Of a stretch of DNA of 17,793 bases, positions 1-7,135 are shown piece after piece. The position numbers were made by a program, and so were the translations under genes. This stretch comes from an uncultured Oscillospiraceae bacterium. GTDB lineage: Bacteria > Bacillota > Clostridia > Oscillospirales > Oscillospiraceae. Location: the NCBI GenBank assembly GCA_947628265.1, contig CANQZF010000012.1:1-17793 (forward strand), written 5' to 3'. Positions within the stretch are counted from its first letter, which is position 1; every line of letters starts with the position of its first letter. The notes beneath the pieces were generated by a model that was not told where the DNA came from, ran no database searches, and was given only the letters and a program-made list of their open reading frames with translations.

Positions 1-48
1 CGGCCCGTACGGCGTTTTTTTGGGATTGTATGAGTGTTCAGGTTTAGT

Positions 49-70
49 GCCCCTCCCTCTGGGAGGGGGC
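49..70. repeat. GC-rich imperfect palindrome, possible intergenic repeat
   Basis: GCCCCTCCC at 49-57 faces GGGAGGGGGC at 61-70 across a TCT loop, with one unpaired base, and is followed by a G-rich run to about 90. It lies downstream of the S-layer gene terminator, and bases 1-90 hold no credible ORF. The first 21 bases (a short GC-rich segment followed by seven T) could be the end of a + strand terminator that starts outside the window. Palindromes of this kind recur between genes in many Clostridia; whether this one does cannot be seen from a single copy. Confidence 0.3.
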
Positions 71-94
71 AGGGGGTGGGGGGGCGGGGACAAT

Positions 95-128
95 TAAAAA
101 AAACGTGCCGCCCCTTGGGGGGCGGCAC
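95..128 (-). terminator. Rho-independent terminator of the S-layer gene
   Basis: On the minus strand a perfect 10-bp GC stem (arms at 119-128 and 105-114, four-base loop 115-118) is followed by a run of eight U (96-103). It begins 15 bases past the TAA stop of the SLH protein gene and is the obvious end of its transcript. Confidence 0.9.
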
Positions 129-142
129 AGTCTTATTTTTGC

Positions 143-2680
143 TTATTTCATCAGGGTTGCCCAGTTGTAGATGAGGACGGCGATCTCGGCGCGGGTGCCG
201 GTGGACTGGGGATCGAGGTAGATCTTGCCGTCGAGCTCGTGGTCCTTGCCGGAGAGGATGTTCTTGCTCACGGCCCAGGCCATGGCGGTCTTGGCGGAGT
301 CGGCGACTGTGGCCTTGTCGGGGAAGGCGTCAAGGAACTTGGCGTCGGCCTTGGGCTGGCCCTCGACCTTCCACAGGAACTCTACCAGCTCCTCACGGGT
401 GATGTCACGGGTGGGCTCGGCGCCGTCGGTGTAATTCTTGCCCTTGGCCCACTCGAGGGCGCGGCCCCACCAAACTTCCTCGCCCTTACCGAGGATGCCC
501 TTGATCTGGGCCACGATGACCCAGGTCTGGGCGCGGGTGGCGGTGGCGTTGGGCTGGAGGGTGCCGTCGTCGTAGCCCTGGATGTACTTATTCAGGACCA
601 TGTAGTCCATGGCCTCATGGTACCAGAGCTTCTCGCCCTTGTAGATCTCCATATCCTTGAACTGGGTGGTGGTGGGGCACTTGTGCTCGGGATCGATGGG
701 GGAGACGTAGCGCCCGCCGATGGAGACGGTGTAGGTGTGCTTGTCCTCATCGAGGGACTTGCCGCGTGTCCAGTCGTTCACGCCGGCCTGGAGCTTGAAG
801 GTGTCGGGGACGTACTTATCAGTGGCCTCCGTAAGGCTCTCTTTTCCGACATAGCGGTGGCACTCTCCTCCGTCCGCGCCGGGATCCGCTTTGTAGTCGA
901 TCTTGTAGACATCGAAGGTCATGGTAGAAACGGCGGTCTTACTAGAATAACTAGATTTTTCACCCTCATACACATTGACGGTGTACTCACCCTCGATGTT
1001 GGTGTGGTTGTTTTCTGATGCCTTGGTGTTAATAAAATAGACGATGCCGGCTTTCTTTACATCCGTAACTTCTTCAACATCAACTACAGTACCATTGCGT
1101 GCAAATGTTACCGTGTAGGTGTTACCACTAGTAGCATCTTTCTCGGCAGCCTTGAAGACAACATAGAAGGTGTTGTCGGCGCTGTCGGTGACAGGAGTGT
1201 TCCACGCTTCGCCCTTATATGTCGTCGCGAAGCCATTGAGCTTGTCGTCATTCTTCTTCTCAAGGAATCCAACTTCCACGATGTCGGCGGAATTTACGTC
1301 TGTAAGCTGTGTGGGTTCTTCTTTTGCGCCAAGCTTTACAGCGGCTTCATTCGCCGCAGCCTTGGAGTTATAGTAGCTGTAGTTGCCATCGGCACCCTCA
1401 ACGGAATACTTCAGGTTATCATCCAGAAGGTCCTTGTTAACCGGGCTGGAGAAGAAGCCGCCTTTGACGGAGTCCTCGAAGTGGTCGGGTGTGACATTTG
1501 TCGTATCAACGTTGACAGCGTCTTTTTCAGTACCGCCCTTAAACTCGCCGCCGGTAACGGTCAGTTCGAGGTTGTTATTTCTAGTATTGGTGTCAGCGGG
1601 AGCGTTGAAAGCATTGCCGCTGGTGCTTTCAATCTCGCCGCCATTAACTGTGACGCTCACTTTGCCAGCGGGGTCAACATAGATGCCCGCGCCGGTGTCG
1701 CCAACCTTACCGTCCACAGAAGCTGTGTAAGCATCACTATAAGTACCATTACCGGTGATTTCAGCGCCCTCGTTGACAACGAGATTACCCAGGGTCATGG
1801 AAATACCGGTATCACCGGTGACGGTACCGTCAACCGTGACCGTGCCCTTAGACATCATGAGGATACCGGCGGCCACACTGCCACTGCTGGCAACACTAGT
1901 ATCGGTCTTTCCGGTAACTGTAGCGCCCTTTTTAACATTGATGTTCGTTGTAACAACGTCGCCCTCAGACCAAGCGCCGTTGATAGCGGAGCCGGTGCCA
2001 TTCATGGTGACTTTGCCGTAAACGTCAATGGTCAGGGTGGTGGCAAAGTTGGCAACAGCTGCGGCCTTAGAATCCTTTTCAGCGACGATCTCAGAATCCT
2101 TGTCAATGGTCAATGTACCGCACTTGCCTTCTATTCCGGCAATGCCAAAGCCATTATCGGTGGAGACTTTGACCTTATTAAGGGTCAAATCCGTACCATC
2201 TCCGGTAATCTTGATCGCGCAAGGGAGACCAGCAGACTCACTGGTCGATTTGTTAACTTTAGACTCAATCGTACCGTTTTTAATGGTAACATCCTTAGAG
2301 ACAACAATCTGTCCGTAGGTATTGGTCGCATCCGCAGCCGTGCCATTCAGCGTGATCTTCTTTTCGTTGAGGTCGATGGTGACGGCCTTATCAACAGCAA
2401 TCGCAGCTTTAGCCTTTTCGGTAGCGGTGGCCGCAGCGTCGATCGTCAAATCGGATTCCAGCTGAATGGTGTCATTATCCTTGGCTACTTTCAAAGCTGC
2501 GTCAAGGGTCTTGAAAGTCGCGCCATCGGCACGCGCCGTAGCGTCCGCCGCAGCATCCTTGTTGACTTTCAGCGTGACAGGCGCAGACGCGCTCGTCGCC
2601 AGCGCGGCGACGGTCGCGACGGAGACGACCAGAGCCAGCGCCAGGAGCACTGTCAGGATTTTTTTCGACAATTTTTTCAA
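143..2680 (-). CDS. Secreted SLH-anchored beta-helix surface protein
   Basis: This 845-residue protein opens with a Sec signal peptide (KK-rich start, hydrophobic core, likely cleavage after ATSASA near residue 33). Residues about 50-420 contain many short strand-turn units of the type TLTID, VTVDG and VVNEGA. They begin with the LDAALKVAKDNDTIQL motif usual at the start of pectate-lyase-fold adhesins, so a right-handed beta-helix is expected. No catalytic motif is visible. A second, less recognisable beta-rich region spans about 450-670. Three S-layer homology repeats close the protein at about 687-728, 737-775 and 781-845; such repeats bind pyruvylated cell-wall polymer. The start codon is TTG, with GAGGAGG seven bases upstream and no competing ATG, and the signal peptide confirms it. 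The gene has its own promoter and terminator, so it is monocistronic. The role is probably structural or adhesive on the cell surface; the ligand is unknown. Confidence 0.85.
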   Translation of the reverse strand: MKKLSKKILTVLLALALVVSVATVAALATSASAPVTLKVNKDAAADATARADGATFKTLDAALKVAKDNDTIQLESDLTIDAAATATEKAKAAIAVDKAVTIDLNEKKITLNGTAADATNTYGQIVVSKDVTIKNGTIESKVNKSTSESAGLPCAIKITGDGTDLTLNKVKVSTDNGFGIAGIEGKCGTLTIDKDSEIVAEKDSKAAAVANFATTLTIDVYGKVTMNGTGSAINGAWSEGDVVTTNINVKKGATVTGKTDTSVASSGSVAAGILMMSKGTVTVDGTVTGDTGISMTLGNLVVNEGAEITGNGTYSDAYTASVDGKVGDTGAGIYVDPAGKVSVTVNGGEIESTSGNAFNAPADTNTRNNNLELTVTGGEFKGGTEKDAVNVDTTNVTPDHFEDSVKGGFFSSPVNKDLLDDNLKYSVEGADGNYSYYNSKAAANEAAVKLGAKEEPTQLTDVNSADIVEVGFLEKKNDDKLNGFATTYKGEAWNTPVTDSADNTFYVVFKAAEKDATSGNTYTVTFARNGTVVDVEEVTDVKKAGIVYFINTKASENNHTNIEGEYTVNVYEGEKSSYSSKTAVSTMTFDVYKIDYKADPGADGGECHRYVGKESLTEATDKYVPDTFKLQAGVNDWTRGKSLDEDKHTYTVSIGGRYVSPIDPEHKCPTTTQFKDMEIYKGEKLWYHEAMDYMVLNKYIQGYDDGTLQPNATATRAQTWVIVAQIKGILGKGEEVWWGRALEWAKGKNYTDGAEPTRDITREELVEFLWKVEGQPKADAKFLDAFPDKATVADSAKTAMAWAVSKNILSGKDHELDGKIYLDPQSTGTRAEIAVLIYNWATLMK

Positions 2681-2753
2681 TGTAATTGCCTCCTCATTTT
2701 GTTTTTGAAAAATGACCCTATTTTATTTTGGGCACACTTTTTCAGTTGTCCTG

Positions 2754-2782
2754 ATTATACTGTATTTTCATGGCGATTTCAA
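2754..2782 (-). promoter_or_regulatory. Sigma-A promoter of the SLH protein gene
   Basis: On the minus strand TTGAAA (2777-2782) and TATAAT (2754-2759) are separated by exactly 17 bp. Transcription would start near 2747, giving a leader of about 67 nt before the TTG start at 2680. The perfect -10 box and the GAGGAGG site suggest strong expression, as expected for a surface-layer protein. Confidence 0.8.
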
Positions 2783-2839
2783 GAGGAAATAATTTAAAAT
2801 TCATTCATAATTTTATAATAATTCCCTGTTAAAAAATGC

Positions 2840-4195
2840 TCATTCCCGGGGCTTTTCAAGGGCGCGCAGGAAGGGGATGAACATCAGCACCCCCGCCAGC
2901 ATGGCCCCGCAGTCGGCCAGGGGCGTGGCCCAGGCGATGGCGTCCACGCCGCCAAGGGCGTTCAGGAGGAACATGAAGGGCACGTCGAGCCCGCCCTTGC
3001 GGAGCATGGACAGGAGGAGGGGCCGCCACTTTTGGCCCACGGACTGGAAGAGGGAGACGATGACCGTGGTGACGGCGGTGAAGGGGCCGGTGATGCAGAT
3101 GATCCGCTGGAACATTCCGCCGTAGCGGACGGTGTCGGCGTCGTCGATGAACGCCCGCACCAGGGGGTTGGCGCAGGTGAAGAGCAGGACCGCCCCCACG
3201 GTGGTGACGGCGAGGCTTAAAAGGAGGGTGACCTTGATGGCGTCCCTCATGCGCCGGAGATTTTTAGAGGAGTAGTTGTAGCCGACGAGGGGGATGACGC
3301 CCTGGGAGATGCCGTTGGCGATGGCGAAGGAGAGCATGTCGATCTTCTTGGCCACGCCGATGCCCGCCACCGCCGCGTTGGAGTAGCCCACCAGGAGCTT
3401 ATTGAGGGTGATGTTGGAGAAGATGCCCATCAAATTCATGATGGAGCTGGGAAGGCCCACCAGCAGGACCTCCCGGGGGACGCCGCCGGAGAGGGTGTAA
3501 TAGCGGGGGTTCAGGGTCAAACGCAGCTTGTCCCGCTTTATGTAGATCAGCGCCAGGAAGTAGAGAAGGGCCATGAGGTTGGAGAGCATGGTCGCCAGGG
3601 CCGCCCCGGCGATCTCCATGCGGAAGCCGAAGATGAAGACGGGGTCCAGGGCGATGTTCAGGACCCCGCCCAGGGCCACGCCGAAGCTGGCCTGGCCGGA
3701 GTAGCCCTCCGCCCGGACGAGGTGCGCCAGGGCGGCGTTCAAAACGGTGGGGACGGCCCCCACCGTCAGGGTCCAGAAGAGGTAGCTCTCGCAAAAGCCG
3801 TAGGTGTCCGCGTCCGCCCCCACGAAGGGCAGGATCCACCCCCGGAAAAGATAGACGGCCAGGCCGTAGAGAAGCGCCGCCGCCGCCGAGGTCCAGACGC
3901 AAAAGGCCGAGGCGTTCCGGGCCCGCTGCCCGTCCCCCATCCCCAGGCTCCGGGACACCAGGCTCGCCCCGCCGATGCCGAAGAGGTTGGCAAGGCCGGT
4001 GGTCAGCAAAAAGAGGGGGAGGCAGAAGGACGCCGCCGCCACCTGGTCAGGGTCCCCCAGCTGGCCGATGAAGAAGGTGTCCGCCATGTTGTAAATGACC
4101 GTGATGATCTGGCTGATGACCGTGGGGACCACGAGGGACAGCACCGCCCCGGCCACCGGCTTTTTTTCAAAGAGCTCCGTTTTATCCGCTTTCAT
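2840..4195 (-). CDS. MATE-family efflux transporter
   Basis: This 451-residue polytopic membrane protein has the usual MATE length and two-half architecture of about 12 helices. The first half carries PTVISQIITVIYNMADTFFI (about 24-43) and the loop GIGGASLVSRSLGMGD (73-88). The second half repeats the pattern with GLPSSIMNLMG and GISQGVIPLVGYNY. MATE proteins export cationic drugs or metabolites using Na+ or H+ gradients. This one resembles the clostridial branch (MepA/DinF-like); the substrate cannot be read from sequence. The ATG start has GGAAGG upstream and lies about 30 nt behind a good promoter. It is transcribed divergently from a MarR-type regulator gene 192 bp away, the classic arrangement for a regulated pump. 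No clear terminator separates it from the SLH gene downstream on the same strand. Confidence 0.9.
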   Translation of the reverse strand: MKADKTELFEKKPVAGAVLSLVVPTVISQIITVIYNMADTFFIGQLGDPDQVAAASFCLPLFLLTTGLANLFGIGGASLVSRSLGMGDGQRARNASAFCVWTSAAAALLYGLAVYLFRGWILPFVGADADTYGFCESYLFWTLTVGAVPTVLNAALAHLVRAEGYSGQASFGVALGGVLNIALDPVFIFGFRMEIAGAALATMLSNLMALLYFLALIYIKRDKLRLTLNPRYYTLSGGVPREVLLVGLPSSIMNLMGIFSNITLNKLLVGYSNAAVAGIGVAKKIDMLSFAIANGISQGVIPLVGYNYSSKNLRRMRDAIKVTLLLSLAVTTVGAVLLFTCANPLVRAFIDDADTVRYGGMFQRIICITGPFTAVTTVIVSLFQSVGQKWRPLLLSMLRKGGLDVPFMFLLNALGGVDAIAWATPLADCGAMLAGVLMFIPFLRALEKPRE

Positions 4196-4232
4196 ATCCG
4201 CGCCTTCCGTTTATACTATATTATTATAATGT

Positions 4233-4261
4233 ATGATACGCCCACGAGGGGGATTTGTCAA
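4233..4261 (-). promoter_or_regulatory. Sigma-A promoter of the MATE gene
   Basis: On the minus strand TTGACA (4256-4261) is followed after 17 bp by TATCAT (4233-4238). The start point would be near 4226, about 30 nt before the MATE ATG. The consensus -35 box faces away from the MarR operon promoter at 4303-4331. Confidence 0.75.
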
Positions 4262-4302
4262 CGCGACGGGAGGTAATAAAGACTCATTTAAGAATTAAAT
4301 CA

Positions 4303-4331
4303 TTGACATTCTCCCCTCCGGGGACTACAAT
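4303..4331 (+). promoter_or_regulatory. Sigma-A promoter of the MarR/glycolipid operon
   Basis: TTGACA at 4303-4308 and TACAAT at 4326-4331 are separated by exactly 17 bp, a near-consensus promoter. Transcription would start near 4338. The leader carries an AGGAGG ribosome site at 4375-4380, eight bases before the marR ATG at 4388. Confidence 0.85.
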
Positions 4332-4338
4332 ACAAAGA

Positions 4339-4352
4339 GTCCAATTTCGGAC
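4339..4352. promoter_or_regulatory. Candidate MarR operator
   Basis: An inverted repeat, GTCC, six bases, GGAC, lies exactly at the predicted start point of the marR transcript. It is flanked by two direct copies of ACTACAA (4324-4330 and 4353-4359). MarR-family repressors commonly bind short palindromes at or just downstream of their own -10 box, so the position fits autoregulation. The arms are only four bases long, so this is a suggestion. Confidence 0.35.
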
Positions 4353-4387
4353 ACTACAACAGTATATTTAAGAGAGGAGGGACTATC

Positions 4388-4861
4388 ATGGAAAACGACA
4401 GCGGAAAGGCGCTGGAGGTCTTCAACCAGCAGATCAAGGACCTGGTGGGGATCTACCGCGAGGCGCTGAGCGGCCTGGGGATGTCGGAAAACGAGTTTTG
4501 GATCTGGTACTCGCTGCTCCTTATGGAGGGGAGCTTTACCCAGCAGGACATCTCGGTCATGTGGTCCCTCAGCAAGCAGACGGTGAATACCATCATCTCC
4601 AACATGGTCCGCAAGGGCTTCGCGTCCCTGGAGGTGATCCCGGGCACCCGCAACAGGAAGGAGATACGCCTGACGAAGGCCGGGAGGGACTACGGCGAGC
4701 GGGCGGTGCGGCCCATCTTCGAGGTGGAGCGCAGGGCCATCGAGAAGCTCTCCCACGGGGAGCGGGCGGCCTGTATGGCGGCGTTCCACAAGTATATCGG
4801 CTTCCTGCGGGCGGAGATCCGCCGCCGCGACGGACCGCGCGGGGAGGAGGGGATGGCGTGA
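4388..4861 (+). CDS. MarR-family transcriptional regulator
   Basis: This 157-residue protein has the length and order of a MarR winged-helix dimer. It has N-terminal dimerisation helices, an HTH at about 50-76 (TQQDISVMWSLSKQTVNTII, with the recognition helix about 62-75), a basic wing at about 83-96 (IPGTRNRKEIRLT) and a long C-terminal helix. MarR proteins usually repress their own operon and a neighbouring exporter or lipid gene until a small ligand binds. Here it is the first gene of a four-gene operon and lies opposite a MATE pump, so both are its likely targets. Its TGA overlaps the ATG of the next gene by one base (TGATG), implying translational coupling. The ligand cannot be inferred. 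Confidence 0.88.
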   Translation: MENDSGKALEVFNQQIKDLVGIYREALSGLGMSENEFWIWYSLLLMEGSFTQQDISVMWSLSKQTVNTIISNMVRKGFASLEVIPGTRNRKEIRLTKAGRDYGERAVRPIFEVERRAIEKLSHGERAACMAAFHKYIGFLRAEIRRRDGPRGEEGMA

Positions 4862-5379
4862 TGGCGGGATTTGTAAGGTGCGTTCTCTATCTCGCCCTCA
4901 TCGGGGTTTTCAGCTTCCTTCTGGGGCGGGCGCTGCCAAAGAGCCTCTTCCACTGGGACCGGTTCCCCTTCCGGCTCTACGGGTGGGAGAAGCAGGGGAG
5001 CGTCTATAAGGCCCTGGGCGTCCAGCGGTGGAAGGAAAAGGTGCCGGATATGAGCGTCATCCTCCCAAAGCTCATGCCCTCCAAGAGGCTTCCCAAGGGC
5101 GCGGGGCCGGAGGAGCTGACGCTGATGGTCCGGGAGACGTGCGTGGCGGAGTTCATCCACGCCCTACTGTGTGTCGCCGGTTTCGGCTGCGTTTTTTTGT
5201 GGAAGGGCGTCTGGGGGTGGGTGGCGTCGGTCCTCTACGTCCTCGGGAACGTCCCGGACATCATCATCCAGAGGTACAACCGCCCGAAGCTCCTGCGCAT
5301 CCTCCAAAAAGTACAGGCAAGAGAGAGAACCAATGAAAAATGTGACCATTTTGAGCTGCAGCATGGGACAGGGGCATAA
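4861..5379 (+). CDS. CrtO-family membrane acyltransferase (glycolipid acylation)
   Basis: This 172-residue protein resembles Staphylococcus aureus CrtO, the glycosyl-4,4'-diaponeurosporenoate acyltransferase (about 165 residues), which attaches a fatty acid to the sugar of staphyloxanthin. Shared landmarks recalled from the CrtO sequence are an aromatic-EK-x-G followed by RWK (WEKQG...VQRWKEK), the R/K-x-AE-hydrophobic-IH segment (VAEFIHA) and the C-terminal NVP-x-III-QRYNRP-x-L block. There is a membrane segment at the N-terminus and two more around 105-145. No carotenoid genes are visible, so the acceptor is probably not a carotenoid. The neighbouring lipid glycosyltransferase and PAP2 protein suggest acylation of a glycolipid. 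The start overlaps the marR stop, and its end overlaps the next gene by 47 bases. The family call is firm; the substrate is inference. Confidence 0.78.
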   Translation: MAGFVRCVLYLALIGVFSFLLGRALPKSLFHWDRFPFRLYGWEKQGSVYKALGVQRWKEKVPDMSVILPKLMPSKRLPKGAGPEELTLMVRETCVAEFIHALLCVAGFGCVFLWKGVWGWVASVLYVLGNVPDIIIQRYNRPKLLRILQKVQARERTNEKCDHFELQHGTGA

Positions 5380-6457
5380 CTCCTGCGCCCAGGCCATCAA
5401 GGAATACTTTGAAGAACAGAATATAGCCTGTGAGGTCGTGAACGCCATGGAGTTCATCTCCCCGGCGGCGGCCAGGTTCGTCACCTGGGGGCACAGCTTC
5501 ATGTACCGGCACATCCCCGGCCTTTTCAAGTGGGGCTACGGCTTTTTCGAGAGGCACCGGGGGGCGCTGGGGAAGGGGGCCTTTTTCTACAGGCTCCTGA
5601 CCTGCGGGGCGAGGCGGCTGCGGGAGTACCTCCTGGCCGGGGGGTTCGACACCGCGATCTGTCCCCACGTGTTCTCGGCCCTGGCGCTGACGCGGCTTTT
5701 GGAGGAGGGGCCCATGGACCTTCGGACGGCCTTTGTGGACACGGACTACACCTTCAGCCCCGGGACGGAGACCTCCGCGCTGGAGCGGTATTACGTCCCC
5801 TGCACGGAGCTTTCGGGGGATTTTGAGGGGCGTATCCCCACGCCCCATGAGACGGTGGTCTCCGGCATCCCCGTGAAGCGGGAGTTTCTGACCCGCCGGG
5901 ACCGGGGGGAGGCCAAGGCGGAGCTGGGCATCGACCCGAAGCGCCGGCACCTTCTGATGATGTCGGGCAGCATGGGCTGCGGGCCTATGGTGAAGATCCT
6001 CAAGTGCATGAGGGGAGAGCTCCCGGACGGGGTGGACGTGACGGTGATCTGCGGCACGAATAAGCGCCTTTTCCGTAAGCTCACCCGGGCCTACGGCCGC
6101 GACAGCCGCGTCCGCGTGGTGGGGTACACGGATAAGGTCTCCCTCTATATGGACGCGGCGGACCTGTACCTCACGAAGCCCGGAGGGATCAGCGTCACCG
6201 AGGCGGCGGCGAAAAATCTTCCCATGGTGTTTGTGAACCCCGTCTCCGGGTGCGAGAAGTACAATATGGACTTCTATACCGGCATGGGCGCGGCCGTGAC
6301 GGACACGTCCGTCCGGCGTCTGGCGCGGAAATGTATTGAGCTCCTATCCTCCGACGGGGAGCTGAGGAAAATGCGGGCGGCGCTGGAGAAATACCGCCAG
6401 CCCGACGGGGCGAAGCGCATCTACGAGGATCTGACCGGAGGGGATACGCGGCTATGA
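5333..6457 (+). CDS. UgtP/MGDG-synthase-like lipid glycosyltransferase
   Basis: This 374-residue GT-B glycosyltransferase of the GT28 type is related to UgtP and plant MGDG synthases. The N-terminal acceptor domain has the GQGHNSCAQAI motif (12-22), which usually reads GxGHxxAAxAI. The C-terminal nucleotide-sugar domain has SGSMG (211-215), CGTNKRL (240-246), VVGYTDKV (262-269), TKPGGISVTEA (281-291) and PVSGCEKYN (303-311). The last of these usually reads GQExxN, so Cys replaces Gln here. The family transfers glucose or galactose from a UDP-sugar to diacylglycerol at the inner membrane face. The start is the ATG at 5333, because the GxGH motif must be near the N-terminus and the longer upstream reading frame encodes nothing sensible. 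It overlaps the CrtO-like gene by 47 bases and the next gene by four (ATGA). The exact sugar and acceptor are unknown. Confidence 0.85.
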   Translation: MKNVTILSCSMGQGHNSCAQAIKEYFEEQNIACEVVNAMEFISPAAARFVTWGHSFMYRHIPGLFKWGYGFFERHRGALGKGAFFYRLLTCGARRLREYLLAGGFDTAICPHVFSALALTRLLEEGPMDLRTAFVDTDYTFSPGTETSALERYYVPCTELSGDFEGRIPTPHETVVSGIPVKREFLTRRDRGEAKAELGIDPKRRHLLMMSGSMGCGPMVKILKCMRGELPDGVDVTVICGTNKRLFRKLTRAYGRDSRVRVVGYTDKVSLYMDAADLYLTKPGGISVTEAAAKNLPMVFVNPVSGCEKYNMDFYTGMGAAVTDTSVRRLARKCIELLSSDGELRKMRAALEKYRQPDGAKRIYEDLTGGDTRL

Positions 6458-7131
6458 CCCTGAAAAAATCGGACTTTGTGGATTACCGGAATTTCCGCTT
6501 CAGTAAGCTCAATACCCCGGAGTTCCGGCACCTTTGGTATCTCCTTTTTTGGCCGATCTACGGGCTCCTGTTTTTGACGGTGGAGCGGCTCTGGATCCGG
6601 GAGAGCTACGCCCCCGTCCACTGCGCCCTGGACGACGCCATCCCCTTTTGCGAGGTCTTCCTCATCCCGTACCTTTTTTGGTTCGTGTTCCTGGTGGGGG
6701 TCCTGGCGTACACGCTTTTGTGCGACCCCAGGGCGTTTACCAGGATGATGAGGTTCATCATCGTGTCGTATTCGGCGGCGATCCTCATCTACATACTCTT
6801 CCCAAACTGCCAGGAGCTGCGGCCCCAGAGCTTCGAGCGGGACAATGTCCTCACCCGCTTCATCGCGGAATTTTATAATTTCGACACCAACACCAACGTC
6901 TGCCCCTCCATCCACGTCATCGGCTCCGTGGCGTCCATGCTGGGCGCCTGGGACAGCCGGCATTTCCATACCCCCGGCTGGAAGATCGCCTTCGCCGTGG
7001 CGGCAATTTTGATCTCCGTCTCCACTGTTTTTATCAAGCAGCACTCCGTCCTCGACCTCCTCGCCGCCGTGCCGGTGTGCGTGATAGCGTATTTTTTCGC
7101 GTATGGGGGGAAGGGCATTAAGAGCAAATAG
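6454..7131 (+). CDS. PAP2/Aur1-like membrane phosphatase or transferase
   Basis: This 225-residue protein has about six membrane helices (about 28-48, 66-89, 97-117, 152-166, 177-194, 200-217). PAP2 motif 2 is PSIH (151-154) and motif 3 is S190...K195-x-H197...D201, in the form seen in the PAP2_3/inositol-phosphorylceramide-synthase branch (PSxH, then KxHxxxD). The first PAP2 motif (KxxxxxxRP) is reduced to ELRP near 121-124. Enzymes of this superfamily remove phosphate from phosphatidate or polyprenyl diphosphate, or move a phospho-headgroup between lipids. Placed last in a glycolipid operon, it could supply diacylglycerol to the glycosyltransferase or modify the glycolipid. ATGA coupling links it to the glycosyltransferase gene. 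The TAG stop is only four bases before a 5S-like RNA. Confidence 0.8.
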   Translation: MTLKKSDFVDYRNFRFSKLNTPEFRHLWYLLFWPIYGLLFLTVERLWIRESYAPVHCALDDAIPFCEVFLIPYLFWFVFLVGVLAYTLLCDPRAFTRMMRFIIVSYSAAILIYILFPNCQELRPQSFERDNVLTRFIAEFYNFDTNTNVCPSIHVIGSVASMLGAWDSRHFHTPGWKIAFAVAAILISVSTVFIKQHSVLDLLAAVPVCVIAYFFAYGGKGIKSK

Positions 7132-7135
7132 AATA

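Noticed and set aside
1481..2797. A 438-codon open frame on the + strand opposite the SLH protein gene
   Set aside because: It is antisense to a gene with signal peptide, SLH repeats, promoter and terminator. It has no ribosome site or recognisable domain, and such frames are common opposite repetitive coding sequence.
4498..4860. N-terminal extension of the CrtO-like frame into marR
   Set aside because: The extension overlaps marR in another frame and has low-complexity Gly/Arg/Pro composition. Homology to the CrtO family begins after the ATG at 4861.
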